A stretch of DNA of 64,000 bases, from contig NZ_AP028878.1 in NCBI RefSeq assembly GCF_036511935.1, positions 124,001 through 188,000 on the forward strand, written 5' to 3'. Origin of the DNA: Marinobacter nanhaiticus D15-8W. GTDB lineage: Bacteria > Pseudomonadota > Gammaproteobacteria > Pseudomonadales > Oleiphilaceae. Positions 52,729 through 62,590 of the stretch are shown here, one piece after another. Numbering within the stretch: the stretch's first letter is position 1; each line of letters opens with the position of its first letter. Under the pieces are notes generated by a model, which was not told where the DNA came from, ran no database searches, and worked only from the letters and a program-made list of their open reading frames with translations. The position numbers were made by a program, and so were the translations under genes.

Positions 52729-53955
52729 TCAGGTGCCTTCCACGGAAACCTTGGAGGCCGCCGCCTCCAGTTCGATAATCAAACGACGCAGGCGCTGGCC
52801 CATATCGGCGCTATCCACCAACTGGCCGACCATGGCCTGGGTCGTTTCGCGAATGCTCTGCAGGTTCTGTTGCACGTCATCCGTCGAGGCCGTCTGCTCG
52901 GCGGAAACGTCGGCGATGTCCTGGTTGGTTTCGTCGATACGCGCCACCATCGCGCTGATTTCCTGCAGAGCGGTAGCGCCGGCGTCGGCTTCTTCCACGC
53001 AGCGGCTGGCATCGACCGAGCTGGAGTTCATCTGCTGAACTGCAGCTCCCATGGTGCCCAGCAGCCGGTCGATGGTGCCCTGGATCTGTTCGGTGGAATC
53101 CTGAACCCGCTGGGCCAGTTTGCGAACCTCGTCGGCAACCACGGCAAAGCCGCGGCCCTGATCGCCAGCTCGCGCAGCCTCGATAGCGGCGTTGAGGGCC
53201 AGCAGGTTGGTTTGCTCGGCGATCCCCTGGATCTCCGTGACGGCACTGCCAATTTCACGGCTGTTCTCGGCCAGGGCCTCCACGCTACCAGCGGATTGTT
53301 GGATGATTTCCGCCAGGCGCTGGATCGAGCGTGAGGACTTGGCCACCCGCTCGCTGCCGTTAACAGCGGCTTCGCGCGCTTCATGGGACAGTTCCTTGGC
53401 AGCGTCGGCCTGCCCGGCGATCCCGCGGAATCCGTCCAACATGGCTTGTACGGCATCGGCAGAGCGGTCGGTACCCGTCTGCTGGCGCTTGAGTTCGTCA
53501 CGACTGCGTTCGGAAGCGGCGGCGAGCGAGGCTACTTCCGATTCCAGGCGCTTGATGGCTTCCTTCATGCTGCGCACGACGTCTCCGGTGCGGCTTTGCA
53601 TGGCGTTGAAGGCCTCACCCATCTCACCGATCTCGTCGGTAGAATCCACGCGGGCGCGCAGGCTCAGGTTGCCGGTGGTCTGAACCTCTACCATGGTGTT
53701 CTTCAAGCGGTAGACATGGCGCTCGATAAAGGTGATCAGCAGCTGCGAGCAGGCCATCTCCAGCAGCATCAGGATGGCAACCACGCCTGCAAACGCAGGG
53801 GCGTGATCACCGAAGACAGCGCCGAATGTCTGGTCGGTGGCTGCAGCAATGCGATCCATGGCAAACAGAACCAGCAATACCAGGACGGCGAAGACGACGA
53901 TATTGAGAAGCCAGAATTTGTACTTGAGTTTGGCGTTCTTGAGTAATGCAACCAT
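52729..53955 (-). CDS. Methyl-accepting chemotaxis protein without large sensor domain
   Basis: This 408-residue chemoreceptor has two N-terminal helices (about 12-36 and 50-75) separated by a very short periplasmic loop, so there is no large sensory domain. A HAMP region follows ([21 protein letters not shown]), then a coiled-coil signalling domain with the hairpin tip [19 protein letters not shown] and [15 protein letters not shown]. It may sense membrane or cytoplasmic state. The ATG at 53955 has AGAGG upstream; an earlier in-frame codon exists at 53991. Confidence 0.88.
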   Translation of the reverse strand: MVALLKNAKLKYKFWLLNIVVFAVLVLLVLFAMDRIAAATDQTFGAVFGDHAPAFAGVVAILMLLEMACSQLLITFIERHVYRLKNTMVEVQTTGNLSLRARVDSTDEIGEMGEAFNAMQSRTGDVVRSMKEAIKRLESEVASLAAASERSRDELKRQQTGTDRSADAVQAMLDGFRGIAGQADAAKELSHEAREAAVNGSERVAKSSRSIQRLAEIIQQSAGSVEALAENSREIGSAVTEIQGIAEQTNLLALNAAIEAARAGDQGRGFAVVADEVRKLAQRVQDSTEQIQGTIDRLLGTMGAAVQQMNSSSVDASRCVEEADAGATALQEISAMVARIDETNQDIADVSAEQTASTDDVQQNLQSIRETTQAMVGQLVDSADMGQRLRRLIIELEAAASKVSVEGT

Positions 53956-54111
53956 AGGGCCTCTGCCGGGTATTCCGGTACAACAGGACATATCTTGACG
54001 ATAGAGCGTCTAGTGTCGATGGAAATCTGTAAAGATGGAAAGTCTCTAAAGATAGCACCCTCTGATCGCCATGTGTTGTCTTGAATCAATACCGTTGGTC
54101 AGGAATTGTAA

Positions 54112-54143
54112 AAAAACCGGGGCGGATGGCGTCCCGGTTTTTC
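54112..54143. terminator. Rho-independent terminator, probably bidirectional
   Basis: An A-run and CCGGG (54117-54121) pair with CCCGG (54133-54137) and a T-run. On the minus strand it ends the monooxygenase transcript, whose stop is at 54176. Confidence 0.75.
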
Positions 54144-54175
54144 TGGCAAGCGGATGGGTTGCAGGTGCAGGTGCT

Positions 54176-55672
54176 TTAGCTACGTTGTTCAGCTAGCGTG
54201 GCGTTGTCCCCAACGGGTGATAGCCGTGAGAATACCAGCCCGGAATCGTCTACACGGCCGTAGCGCAGGTTCACCAGGTCCAAAAGGTAGTTCTGGTAGA
54301 GTTTCCACGGTTTGCGATCGCCCTGCTTGGGTAGCCGGTCCAGCGCACGCAGTACATAGCCGGAATCGAGATCGATAAACGGCTCCACCTTCACGTCGTC
54401 GTCTACTACCGGTGTACAGGCCTCATAGCCTTGGCGATCCATATAGTTGAGGATGCGACAAACGTATTCGCTGGTCAGGTCGGCCTTCAATGTCCAGGAG
54501 GCGTTGGTGTAACCCACCACCAGAGCCAGGTTGGGCACATTGCTGAGCATCATGCCTTTGTAGCTCATGGTGTCGCCCAGGGCGATCTTCTGTTTGTCCA
54601 CGGTGACCTCGGCGTCGCCCAGGGCCACCAGGTTGAGGCCGGTGGCGGAGACCACGATGTCAGCTTCCAGCTCCTCGCCGGACTTCAGGCGGATACCCTT
54701 TTCGGTGAACGTATCGATGTGGTCGGTCACGACGTTGGCGGAGCCTTTGCGCAGGGCCCGGAACAGATCACCGTTGGGCACCAGGCAGAGACGTTGGTCC
54801 CAAGGGTCGTAGCTCGGGTTGAAGTGGGTATCGATATCGAAATCCCGACCCAGTTGGCTGCGCAGATGCTGTCGCAGCAGTTTGCGCATCAGCTTGGGGT
54901 AGCGCCGGCAGGCCTGGAAGAACAGCGTCTGCAGGCCCACGTTTTTCCAGCGGGTGAGCTGGTAGGCGGCCTTGGTCGGCAACACGCGGTTAAGGGTACG
55001 AGCGATGAGGTCCACGTCCGGCAGGGAGACGATCCAGGTGGGTGAACGCTGCAGCATGGTGACCTGGGCCGCGTCCTGCGCCATGGCTGGCACCAGGGTC
55101 ACCGCCGTGGCGCCGCTGCCGATGACGACCACGCGCTTGCCGCTGTAATCCAGGTCCTCGGGCCAGTGCTGCGGGTGGATCAGTCGGCCCTTGAAGTTTT
55201 CTACGCCGGGGAAGTTCGGCATGTAGCCCTGGTCGTAGCGGTAGTAGCCCGAGCAGTTGATGATGAAATTACAGGTGAAACACGCGTTCCGGCCGGTCTT
55301 CTGGTTCTTTGCGGTGACGGTCCAGGTGGCGTCGGCGCTAGACCAGTCGTAACGGGTGACCCAGTGGTTGAAGCGGATCTTCTCGTCAATACCGTAATCG
55401 GCTGCGGTGCTTTTCACATAGCTGAGAATCGACGGGCCATCGGCGAGGGATTTGTCTTCCCGCCACGGGCGGAAGCTGTAACCCAGGGTGTACATGTCCG
55501 AGTCGGAGCGGATGCCCGGGTAGCGGAAGATATCCCAGGTACCGCCGATAGACGCCCGGCCCTCGAGGATGGCGTAGGTCTTGTCGGTGCAATAGGTCTG
55601 GATATGGTAGGCCGCGCCGATACCGGAGAGCCCGGCGCCCACGATCAGGACATCGAAATGCTGGTTTGCCAT
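54176..55672 (-). CDS. Flavin-dependent monooxygenase, AlmA/Baeyer-Villiger-like
   Basis: This 498-residue flavoprotein has an FAD site GAGLSG at residues 12-17, the Baeyer-Villiger fingerprint F160-K-G-x3-H166-x3-W170-P171, and an NADPH site VVVIGSGATA near 181-190. ILEGRASIGGTWDIFRYPG is typical of the group containing EtaA-type enzymes and AlmA of marine hydrocarbon degraders. It inserts oxygen into ketones, or in AlmA's case is linked to use of long alkanes. Substrate cannot be fixed from the sequence. No hydrocarbon genes are adjacent. Confidence 0.87.
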   Translation of the reverse strand: MANQHFDVLIVGAGLSGIGAAYHIQTYCTDKTYAILEGRASIGGTWDIFRYPGIRSDSDMYTLGYSFRPWREDKSLADGPSILSYVKSTAADYGIDEKIRFNHWVTRYDWSSADATWTVTAKNQKTGRNACFTCNFIINCSGYYRYDQGYMPNFPGVENFKGRLIHPQHWPEDLDYSGKRVVVIGSGATAVTLVPAMAQDAAQVTMLQRSPTWIVSLPDVDLIARTLNRVLPTKAAYQLTRWKNVGLQTLFFQACRRYPKLMRKLLRQHLRSQLGRDFDIDTHFNPSYDPWDQRLCLVPNGDLFRALRKGSANVVTDHIDTFTEKGIRLKSGEELEADIVVSATGLNLVALGDAEVTVDKQKIALGDTMSYKGMMLSNVPNLALVVGYTNASWTLKADLTSEYVCRILNYMDRQGYEACTPVVDDDVKVEPFIDLDSGYVLRALDRLPKQGDRKPWKLYQNYLLDLVNLRYGRVDDSGLVFSRLSPVGDNATLAEQRS

Positions 55673-55886
55673 AGGGTCTGTCTCGCTTCAGCCCGGCGAC
55701 GGAAGGCCAGAGGCTGTTGTCTGTTATTGTGGCGATATAAAGCAACCGCTTTACTTTATTTCAACCCGAGGTCGTCATGCAGTTCAAGTATTATTGGGCC
55801 AGGGCCAGGTTTCTGGCCCGGTTTCACCGGTCTCGACACGGTTCCGGGATAGGCTGGTGGGAAGAATCGATGGGGAGTCAGGACAC

Positions 55887-56468
55887 TTGAGTCTGTCGAA
55901 ACGCTATCTCTGGCTGGCGGCCAGCCTGGTATTGCTGTACCTGTTGCCGGCACCGTGGCTGGAATTGCAACGCGGAGCCGTGCTGGGTTCCGGTGAGCTG
56001 TGGCGTCTGGTGACAGCGCATTGGAGTCATGTGGGGCTGGTGCACCTGGGATTGAACACACTGGGAGTGCTGGTGCTGGCCAATCTCTTTCCAGCGCAGG
56101 ATCGCTGGCAGTCTTGGCTACCCTGTCTGGTCGTGTTGGCACTGGCGGTATCGATCACCTTACTCGTGACACTGCCGATGCTGGCCTGGTACCGGGGTTT
56201 TTCCGGATGCCTGTACGGGCTGTTTATCTATGAAGGCATTCGCCACTTGAGAGTCCAGCCTTGGACCGCAGTGGCTGTGCTGGCGCTGGTAACGGGGAAG
56301 CTGGCGAACGATGCCCTTGGCCTCGGCGGCACGGGGACCTCAGTCCTGATCGGGGCACCGGTGGTCGAGACCGCTCATATCGCTGGTGCGGTTACCGGCG
56401 CCATCCTGGCCTTGGTGAGAGGCGTGCCCGGGCGCTCAGGCGCGCAATCGACGGCCCAGCACCAGTAG
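55887..56468 (+). CDS. Rhombosortase (rhomboid-family intramembrane serine protease)
   Basis: The product is about 193 residues with six hydrophobic segments. HWSHVGLVHLGLN (45-57) is the rhomboid oxyanion/His region, GFSG gives the catalytic Ser106 and ETAHIAGAVTGA gives His164. The small size and convergence with a GlyGly-CTERM protein identify it as a rhombosortase, which cuts that tail in the membrane. The start is unclear: TTG at 55887 gives the compact N-terminus MSLSKRYLWL; GTG at 55857 and TTG at 55794 are upstream in frame. Its last 33 bp overlap the substrate gene on the other strand. Confidence 0.86.
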   Translation: MSLSKRYLWLAASLVLLYLLPAPWLELQRGAVLGSGELWRLVTAHWSHVGLVHLGLNTLGVLVLANLFPAQDRWQSWLPCLVVLALAVSITLLVTLPMLAWYRGFSGCLYGLFIYEGIRHLRVQPWTAVAVLALVTGKLANDALGLGGTGTSVLIGAPVVETAHIAGAVTGAILALVRGVPGRSGAQSTAQHQ

Positions 56469-57842
56469 AAGCAGTGCGCCGATGAGTAGGCTTGGCATCG
56501 AGCCGCTGCCGCTATCGCCGGAGGATTCGGGCAGAGTGTCCTCCAGCTCCACGTCTGCCCTGGATTCGGTGTCGAGGCTTTGGATATTGATGCTCTCGAG
56601 CGACCGCCCCGTGCCCTCATCGTGGAACAGGCCGAGTCCCTCGACATACAGGCGTATCCGTTGTTCTCGGGTGATCTCGCTGGCCTCGTTGGTCCGGGTA
56701 ACAAGGGTCGAAACAACGACACCCTGATGGGATTTACCCTGGAAATCGACCAGCATTTCCCGCACCGCTTCCAGCTCCAGATGCTCCCGGTAGGTTGCCG
56801 TCTTCTTGTGTTCGGTTGCCTCGTCCTCAGGCTTCCCTTTAATCCAGCGTTCAACGTCCCCCGACCACTCGTACTGGACACCCATCCGCAGGCCATCGGG
56901 CAGAATCAGCTTCGGTGTGGTGTAGACGAGGCGCACGTCGCTACCGCTGTCGTCGGTAAACCCGTGCTCCACGAGATGAATCCCATTGGTACTTCGTTCG
57001 ATCACGTCGTAGGTATCGCTGTTTGATAGCCGAAAACGGCCAACCTTTTCCGTAATCGCCTCGCTTTCGAGGGCTAAGGTCGGACGGTCAGGTATGGTGT
57101 AAGTCCAGGCGATCTCCCCCAAGGGATAGAAATCGAATCCGTTGTGTAACGGGAAGACGTTCTGCACATCCGGATCGTATCCCGACAGCACCTCGGAATA
57201 GTTGGTCACCCGGTCACCGTCATAGTCTTCGGCGGCATCATCGGCATTGTATGGATCCAGTGCGTCATAGCCGTTTTCCTGGTCGTCCGTCAGGCCGTCG
57301 CCGTCGGTGTCCAGCGGGCCGCTGCCGGTATCGATGGTGGGAATGAAGTCCAGGTTGTCGATCCAGATGGCGTCCGCGCCGGCGGAAGCGGCTTCGTCCT
57401 TGCGGTAGACGAAGGTTACGGTGCTGCTAGCGTCCGGCAGGATGACGTCGGCCTGTTGCCATTCGCCGGTTTCACCGGTGCTCCTGAAGTTGAAGCGTTT
57501 ACCGTTCACCTGGATTTCCAGCCGATCGCAGCAGCTTTGGGTCAGGGCCAGGTAATCGAACGAAAGGGTGCCCGCCGATAGTGCGCCGCTCAATGTAATA
57601 GCACTCATCTGGTCGTTACCGATGTCGCCTGAGCGCAGGCTTTGCGCGCCAGCCTGTGACTGCGTGCTGTCGACGTACCAGGCGGCCTGGCTGGCCGGGT
57701 CGTTCACCAGGTAGGCTGGCAGGGTGCTTTCAAAGCCCTCGGGTAGCAGGGAGGGTATATCGGGAGCTGCGTTGGCGGCAGCTGAAGTCAGCAGGTAGAG
57801 GATGGCAGCACAGGACCAGGCGCGTGGGAACGTCCCTTTCAT
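56436..57842 (-). CDS. GlyGly-CTERM exported protein, probable rhombosortase substrate
   Basis: This 468-residue protein has a signal peptide over about 1-25 (cut after ANA). A jelly-roll-like region of about 130 residues (AWYVDSTQSQAGAQSLRSGD) precedes thrombospondin type-3-like calcium repeats (DTDGDGLTDDQENGYDALDP, DYDGDRVTNYSEVLSGYDP). A beta-rich domain follows. The last 24 residues are a GlyGly-CTERM tail: GSGS, a hydrophobic helix, then RRLRA. In other bacteria such tails are cut by rhombosortase for secretion or surface attachment. AAGGAA precedes the ATG. The function of the mature part is unknown. Confidence 0.86.
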   Translation of the reverse strand: MKGTFPRAWSCAAILYLLTSAAANAAPDIPSLLPEGFESTLPAYLVNDPASQAAWYVDSTQSQAGAQSLRSGDIGNDQMSAITLSGALSAGTLSFDYLALTQSCCDRLEIQVNGKRFNFRSTGETGEWQQADVILPDASSTVTFVYRKDEAASAGADAIWIDNLDFIPTIDTGSGPLDTDGDGLTDDQENGYDALDPYNADDAAEDYDGDRVTNYSEVLSGYDPDVQNVFPLHNGFDFYPLGEIAWTYTIPDRPTLALESEAITEKVGRFRLSNSDTYDVIERSTNGIHLVEHGFTDDSGSDVRLVYTTPKLILPDGLRMGVQYEWSGDVERWIKGKPEDEATEHKKTATYREHLELEAVREMLVDFQGKSHQGVVVSTLVTRTNEASEITREQRIRLYVEGLGLFHDEGTGRSLESINIQSLDTESRADVELEDTLPESSGDSGSGSMPSLLIGALLLLVLGRRLRA

Positions 57843-58117
57843 GACGGCATTCCTTGTTTCAGGCATTTGTTGTTTTTTATGTTTTTGCGCAGCTGGCCCT
57901 GCGGGAGAGCAAACGAATTTCGGGGAGGCTACAACTGGGGCGGAACAGCGAGCGACAACCGAATCCAATCCGCTACGATGAACCAAGCCTATTCAATTCC
58001 ATCTGTCGCTTCAGTGAGCGGTTTCTCAAAGCCAGGGATGGGCTTTTCGGCGAGAACTGATTGATTTTACCGCGGCCGATACCCAAATCATGCCTATGTT
58101 AATGACGAGGCATTCCC

Positions 58118-58555
58118 ATGACCGACATCCTTCACATTCCCTGTCCACACTGTCTCAAGTTGAATCGTTTGCCCCGGGAACGACTGGGCGAGAAGCCCAA
58201 TTGCGGGGCCTGCCACCAGCCCCTTCTGACCGGTAAGGTGGCCGATCTGACTGAGGCGGCAATGGATAGATTCACAGGCCGTTCGGATCTGCCGGTGCTG
58301 GTGGATTTCTGGGCCAGTTGGTGCGGACCCTGTAAGGCCATGGCGCCGGAATTCGAGCGTGCCGCGGCTGCATGGCAGAGTCAGGTGATGTTTGCGAAAC
58401 TGAACACCGAACAGGCGCCGCAGGCTTCGACCCGTTTCGGGATTCGCAGCATTCCCACCCTGATCCTGTTCCGGGCCGGGCAGGAAGTTGCGCGGCAGAG
58501 TGGCGCCATGTCCGCTTCTCAGCTGAATGCCTGGTTAAGGTCGAAGCTGGCCTGA
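58118..58555 (+). CDS. trxC: Thioredoxin 2 (TrxC)
   Basis: This 145-residue protein has the zinc-binding N-terminal Cys pairs of TrxC (Cys9 and 12 in CPHC; Cys29 and 32 in CGAC), then a thioredoxin domain with WCGPC at 68-72 and the cis-Pro block IRSIPTLILF. It is a cytoplasmic, oxidative-stress-related disulphide reductase. A GAGG-type ribosome site precedes the ATG. It is followed after 42 bp by the ExoD-like gene. Confidence 0.92.
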   Translation: MTDILHIPCPHCLKLNRLPRERLGEKPNCGACHQPLLTGKVADLTEAAMDRFTGRSDLPVLVDFWASWCGPCKAMAPEFERAAAAWQSQVMFAKLNTEQAPQASTRFGIRSIPTLILFRAGQEVARQSGAMSASQLNAWLRSKLA

Positions 58556-58597
58556 AGGCCCCACTCATACACTGGATACCCGTTTGCAGGGGGTGCA

Positions 58598-59197
58598 ATG
58601 ACGATGGATTTAGCCGGGGACCTGCGCAACCTTGAACAGTTGATCGACCGTATTGATCTGGCGGCGGCCGAGCGTAGCAAGGTCAAACTGGACGATATCC
58701 TGAACGAGATCGGCTATCGCTCCTTCGGCCCCATCGTGCTGCTGGCGGGTTTGATCACCCTGGCGCCGCTGATCGGCGATATCCCCGGTGTACCCACCCT
58801 GATGGCCTTGCTGGTGCTGCTTACCGCAGGACAGATGCTGTTCCGGCGTCAACACATCTGGATGCCCCGATGGATCGTCGGGCGCACTTTGCCCAGCGAT
58901 AAATTGCGCAAGGGGCTGGCGTGGTGTCGCAAGCCGGCGCAGAAAATCGACAAGGTCATCAAGCCGCGCCTGACGCAGCTGATCAACGGCCCGGGCCTGA
59001 GCGTGCTGGCGATCGGCTCTGTAGTGGTGGCGCTGGCCATGCCGGCGATGGAGATCGTGCCATTCAGTGCCAACGGCGGCGGCCTGGCGCTGGTGATGTT
59101 CGGGCTGGCCATGATCTCCCGCGATGGCCTGCTGGCGCTCTTCGCCGTCATCGTGACCGGCGGCACGCTTGCCTTTATTCTCAACAGCCTGCTCTGA
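58598..59197 (+). CDS. ExoD family membrane protein
   Basis: This 199-residue protein has the ExoD pattern: a helical start, GYRSFGPIVLLAGLITLAP near 46-64, GDIPGVPTLMALLVLLTAGQ, then three more hydrophobic segments. The family name comes from a Rhizobium exopolysaccharide and alkali-tolerance gene; biochemical function is not known. GGGGG lies about 6 nt before the ATG. Confidence 0.85.
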   Translation: MTMDLAGDLRNLEQLIDRIDLAAAERSKVKLDDILNEIGYRSFGPIVLLAGLITLAPLIGDIPGVPTLMALLVLLTAGQMLFRRQHIWMPRWIVGRTLPSDKLRKGLAWCRKPAQKIDKVIKPRLTQLINGPGLSVLAIGSVVVALAMPAMEIVPFSANGGGLALVMFGLAMISRDGLLALFAVIVTGGTLAFILNSLL

Positions 59198-59222
59198 CCA
59201 GGGGCTACTTTTCTATAACGGT

Positions 59223-60317
59223 CTACTTTGAGGTTTCGGCCAGCGCGGACCCGTCGGCTGTCGCGCGCGTAACCACCTGTTCCGGTTCGGCCTCGTTGGG
59301 GCGCCGTTCCAGTACGTCTTGCCGACGATCCCGGAACCAGCGTAGTGCCGGTTTTTCCACCCAACGATGGATCGCATACGCCAGGGTGAAGGCGGTCAGG
59401 ATGGCCAGTGCGACGCCGGCCTGGCCGGGCAGACCGAACTCGTAGGCCAGGCCGATAACGCCGTAGCCTATATTCTGGTGCACCAGGTAGAGCGAGTACG
59501 ACAGTCCGCCGAGCCATAGCAGAGCGCGGTTGGCAAGGATGTTGAGGTAGCCGCAGACCGCCAGGATAAAGACCCCATAGCAGCCCGCCACGAACAGGTT
59601 GAACGGCGCCTTGTAGGCCACCAGGCAGTGCAGCATGGACAGGGCCAGCAGGCAGCGGTCGGCCATTGGCGGCCGGCCATACTTGTGCCACTGGTAGAGC
59701 AACATGCCACTGATAAACAGCGGGGCGTACTTCACGAACAGCAGGTCCTTGATCAGGAATTCGAAGGCCCCGGGGATCTGCTTCCAGAAGATCACGCCGA
59801 AGTAGCTGCCGATCACCCAGAGCCAGAAAATCCCGTGTAGCCGGCGTCCGCTGCCGACGCCGTAGAACAGGATGGCCATCCATACGTAGAAGGTGGCTTC
59901 CACCACCAGGCTCCAGTAGGCCCCGTCCACCGGTCCAAAACCCAGGTACTCGTGCAGCAGCGTGAAGTTCAGCAGCGTTCCGGTGAGCCCAACGGCGCGG
60001 TCCGCCGGCCCGAGGTAGTACACCGACAGGCTGGTCAGCAGAATGCCGACCCACAACGCGGGCAGCAGGCGGAAGGCCCGCGCCAGGCCAAACCAGCCTG
60101 CTGTTGGCGTGCGCTCCAGCGTCATGAAGATCACGAAGCCGCTGAGGATGTAGAAGAGGTGTACGCCGTAGCGGCCAAAATCCAGCGGCCCCCATGGCGT
60201 GAAATCATGGCCGTAGAGTTCGGCGTAGTAGGGAATGAAGTGAAACAGCATGACGCCCACCGCCGCTATTCCGCGCAGGGCATCCAGTGCCTGGAGACGC
60301 TGGGTGTTCTGGGCCAT
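59223..60317 (-). CDS. Acyltransferase 3 family (OafA-like) membrane protein
   Basis: This 364-residue integral membrane acyltransferase starts with the family motif RLQALDALRGIAAVGVMLFHF (His in the fourth-from-last position region, key to catalysis) and has about ten helices. LDFGRYGVHLFYILSGFVIF is the second conserved block. It usually acetylates surface sugars or O-antigen. No glycan cluster is adjacent, so the acceptor is unknown. The ATG at 60317 is preferred over a TTG 15 bp upstream. Confidence 0.88.
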   Translation of the reverse strand: MAQNTQRLQALDALRGIAAVGVMLFHFIPYYAELYGHDFTPWGPLDFGRYGVHLFYILSGFVIFMTLERTPTAGWFGLARAFRLLPALWVGILLTSLSVYYLGPADRAVGLTGTLLNFTLLHEYLGFGPVDGAYWSLVVEATFYVWMAILFYGVGSGRRLHGIFWLWVIGSYFGVIFWKQIPGAFEFLIKDLLFVKYAPLFISGMLLYQWHKYGRPPMADRCLLALSMLHCLVAYKAPFNLFVAGCYGVFILAVCGYLNILANRALLWLGGLSYSLYLVHQNIGYGVIGLAYEFGLPGQAGVALAILTAFTLAYAIHRWVEKPALRWFRDRRQDVLERRPNEAEPEQVVTRATADGSALAETSK

Positions 60318-60450
60318 TGAGGGTCCGTCCAAGCCAGTGTTTGAAATCAGGGTGTTATAGGATCAATAGTCTAGGCATGACGGGCTGCAACGGGCAGTCC
60401 TTTTCACTACCATTCGGTTGCGCCCGCCTTACCATTTCGACAGACGGGCG

Positions 60451-61332
60451 TTAGCCGTTCTCACCCACCAGGGCGGCCCGCTTCCGCGTCACCCGATGCT
60501 GGCGTAGACCGATCAGGATCAGCGGCACGACGATCATGCTGCTGCCCAGCAGGAACCACAAGTCAGGGGTTTCCCCGAACCAGAACCAGCCCAGTAGCAC
60601 GGCCCAGATCAGCCCGGTGTATTCGGCCGAGGTCACCTGACTGGCTTGGACTTGCCGGTAAGCCAGCAGCACGGTGATGTTGTAGCCGAGGATGAACACC
60701 GACGAACCGATAGCGTTTAACAGAATGGCCGGATCCCACGGCGCATTTTCCCACAGCATCAACGCGGTAATCGCCGGTAGTACCAGCAGGTAGTTGAGGA
60801 AAAGCTTGTGCACCATCGACTGCCCGTCGGGCAACTGGGGCACCAGCAGCGCGTTGATCGCCAGGGAGGCGGCGACCACCAGAGCGCTCAGCGCCATCCA
60901 GTTTATTTCCACCGGACGCAGGATCACGACGATACCTACAAACCCACTGACCACCGCGAAGACACTGCGGCCGTCCAGGCGGGCGCCGACGAACAGCACC
61001 GAGAACACCATGACCAATACCGGCGCGGCGTAGAAAATAGCGTTTGCGGTCGCCAGAGGCAGCGCGCCCAGCGCCAGCACCATGGCGCTGATGCCCACCA
61101 GGTGAATGTGAGCGCGCAATGTATGGATGCCCAGCCCTTCGAAAAGGCGGCCACCGTCGATTTGGCGGTACAGCGGCAACAGCAGTAACAGGGTGATGAC
61201 GCAGCGCAGGAAGACGAACTGGAACACCGGCGTGTCCGAGCCCAGCAGCTTGATGAACACGTCGGAAATCAGCGCCATGGCGTTGCCGATAACCAGCAAC
61301 AGGATGGCGCTGTTGACGGTGCGTCCGGACAT
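60451..61332 (-). CDS. EamA/DMT superfamily transporter
   Basis: This 293-residue protein has ten hydrophobic helices in two EamA repeats, as in metabolite exporters such as RhtA or YdcZ relatives. VFQFVFLRCVITLLLLLPLY lies in the first repeat and ASQVTSAEYTGLIWAVLLGW in the second. A perfect AGGAGGAAG precedes the ATG. It is divergent from a LysR gene 153 bp away, its probable regulator. Substrate unknown. Confidence 0.9.
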   Translation of the reverse strand: MSGRTVNSAILLLVIGNAMALISDVFIKLLGSDTPVFQFVFLRCVITLLLLLPLYRQIDGGRLFEGLGIHTLRAHIHLVGISAMVLALGALPLATANAIFYAAPVLVMVFSVLFVGARLDGRSVFAVVSGFVGIVVILRPVEINWMALSALVVAASLAINALLVPQLPDGQSMVHKLFLNYLLVLPAITALMLWENAPWDPAILLNAIGSSVFILGYNITVLLAYRQVQASQVTSAEYTGLIWAVLLGWFWFGETPDLWFLLGSSMIVVPLILIGLRQHRVTRKRAALVGENG

Positions 61333-61485
61333 GGCTTCCTCCTGCGTCCTGCTCTGTGTTGCGACCAACGACCGGTGGCCGGTGATTGAAAAAAGCCAGT
61401 CTAGTGCTTGGGTTCTATCCTGTTTAATGATGTTTGCTGACGATATATTAGTTATTTGGATAATGACGTTGGCGGACTCGTGCCT

Positions 61486-62463
61486 ATGAAACTACCTCCT
61501 CTACGTGCGCTGCCGGTTTTTGAAGCCGTTGCGCGCCTGAACAGCTTCTCCCGCGCCGCCGACGAGCTGAACGTCAGCCAGAGCGCGGTTAGCCATCAGA
61601 TCAAGGCGCTTGAAGATTATCTCGGCGAGGCCCTGTTCCAGCGCAGCGGCCGCTACCTGGTGCTGACCGAGGAGGGTCGCACCTATCACGACAACATCAG
61701 CTCCGCGCTGCTGCAGATCGAGCGCGCCACCGAATCCGTGCTGGGGGAAGCGACCTCGCGCCTGCGGCTGGCGGTGCTCAGTTCCTTCGCCGTGCGCTGG
61801 CTGATTCCGCGTCTGCCCAGCCTGCAGCGGGCGCATTCCCAGTTGGATCTGGTGCTGGAGATGACCAGCGAGACGCCGCAATTGTCCGACCGGGTGGCAG
61901 ACTGTTTCATCACCATCCACCGTGGAAGTCAGGCGTTTACCTACGATCTGCTCTACCGGGAGCGGCTGTTCCCCATCTGCAGTCGGCAGTACTGGCGAAC
62001 GATCTGCGAGACGCTGGCGCTACCCGAAGACGCCGCGGAGGACGACCACCTGGCGTTGACGCCGGAACAGGTGGCACGCTTCCCGCTGCTATCGACCTAC
62101 AGCATCTATGGCCGCGAGTCCGGCGATTGGGCCGCCTGGTTCGGCGTGGCGGAGCAGGCGCTGCCGGCTAAGGCCCGCATCCAGCATTTCAGCCATATGC
62201 TGATGGCGCTCGAGGCGGCGCGTTTTCACCAGGGCATCGCCCTCACCAACGATTACATGCTCAGCGAGGAGGCGGATGCGGAGGCGTTCGTGCGCCTGCC
62301 CTGCCATACCCTGATCACCGGCGACTGCTTCTACTTCGCCCACAAGACCAGCCGCCGCAACGAACCGGGCATCCGGCGGATGCGCCGTTGGCTGATCGAG
62401 CAGGCCATGGCCAGTGGTCTGCGTACGCGAATTGAGACGGAAAGTGGAACCGATCCGGCTTGA
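61486..62463 (+). CDS. LysR family regulator, GcvA-like
   Basis: This 325-residue regulator has the GcvA-group start MKLPPLRALPVFEAVARLNSF (first 20 cited as MKLPPLRALPVFEAVARLNS), helix-turn-helix RAADELNVSQSAVSHQIKAL, and a LysR effector domain. It is divergent from the EamA gene, so it probably controls that transporter. The frame is open 10 codons further upstream; the chosen ATG matches the family start. Confidence 0.9.
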   Translation: MKLPPLRALPVFEAVARLNSFSRAADELNVSQSAVSHQIKALEDYLGEALFQRSGRYLVLTEEGRTYHDNISSALLQIERATESVLGEATSRLRLAVLSSFAVRWLIPRLPSLQRAHSQLDLVLEMTSETPQLSDRVADCFITIHRGSQAFTYDLLYRERLFPICSRQYWRTICETLALPEDAAEDDHLALTPEQVARFPLLSTYSIYGRESGDWAAWFGVAEQALPAKARIQHFSHMLMALEAARFHQGIALTNDYMLSEEADAEAFVRLPCHTLITGDCFYFAHKTSRRNEPGIRRMRRWLIEQAMASGLRTRIETESGTDPA

Positions 62464-62590
62464 GTGTCGTTGTATGAATACCACCGTAGGATCTGTCGAC
62501 AGTTCGTTTCGGTATGCAGTCCCTTCCCTTTTTGCGGTGCGCCGTGTAGTTTTTGGGGCGAATGTTAAAAATTGTCAAAGGAGACCTTGC

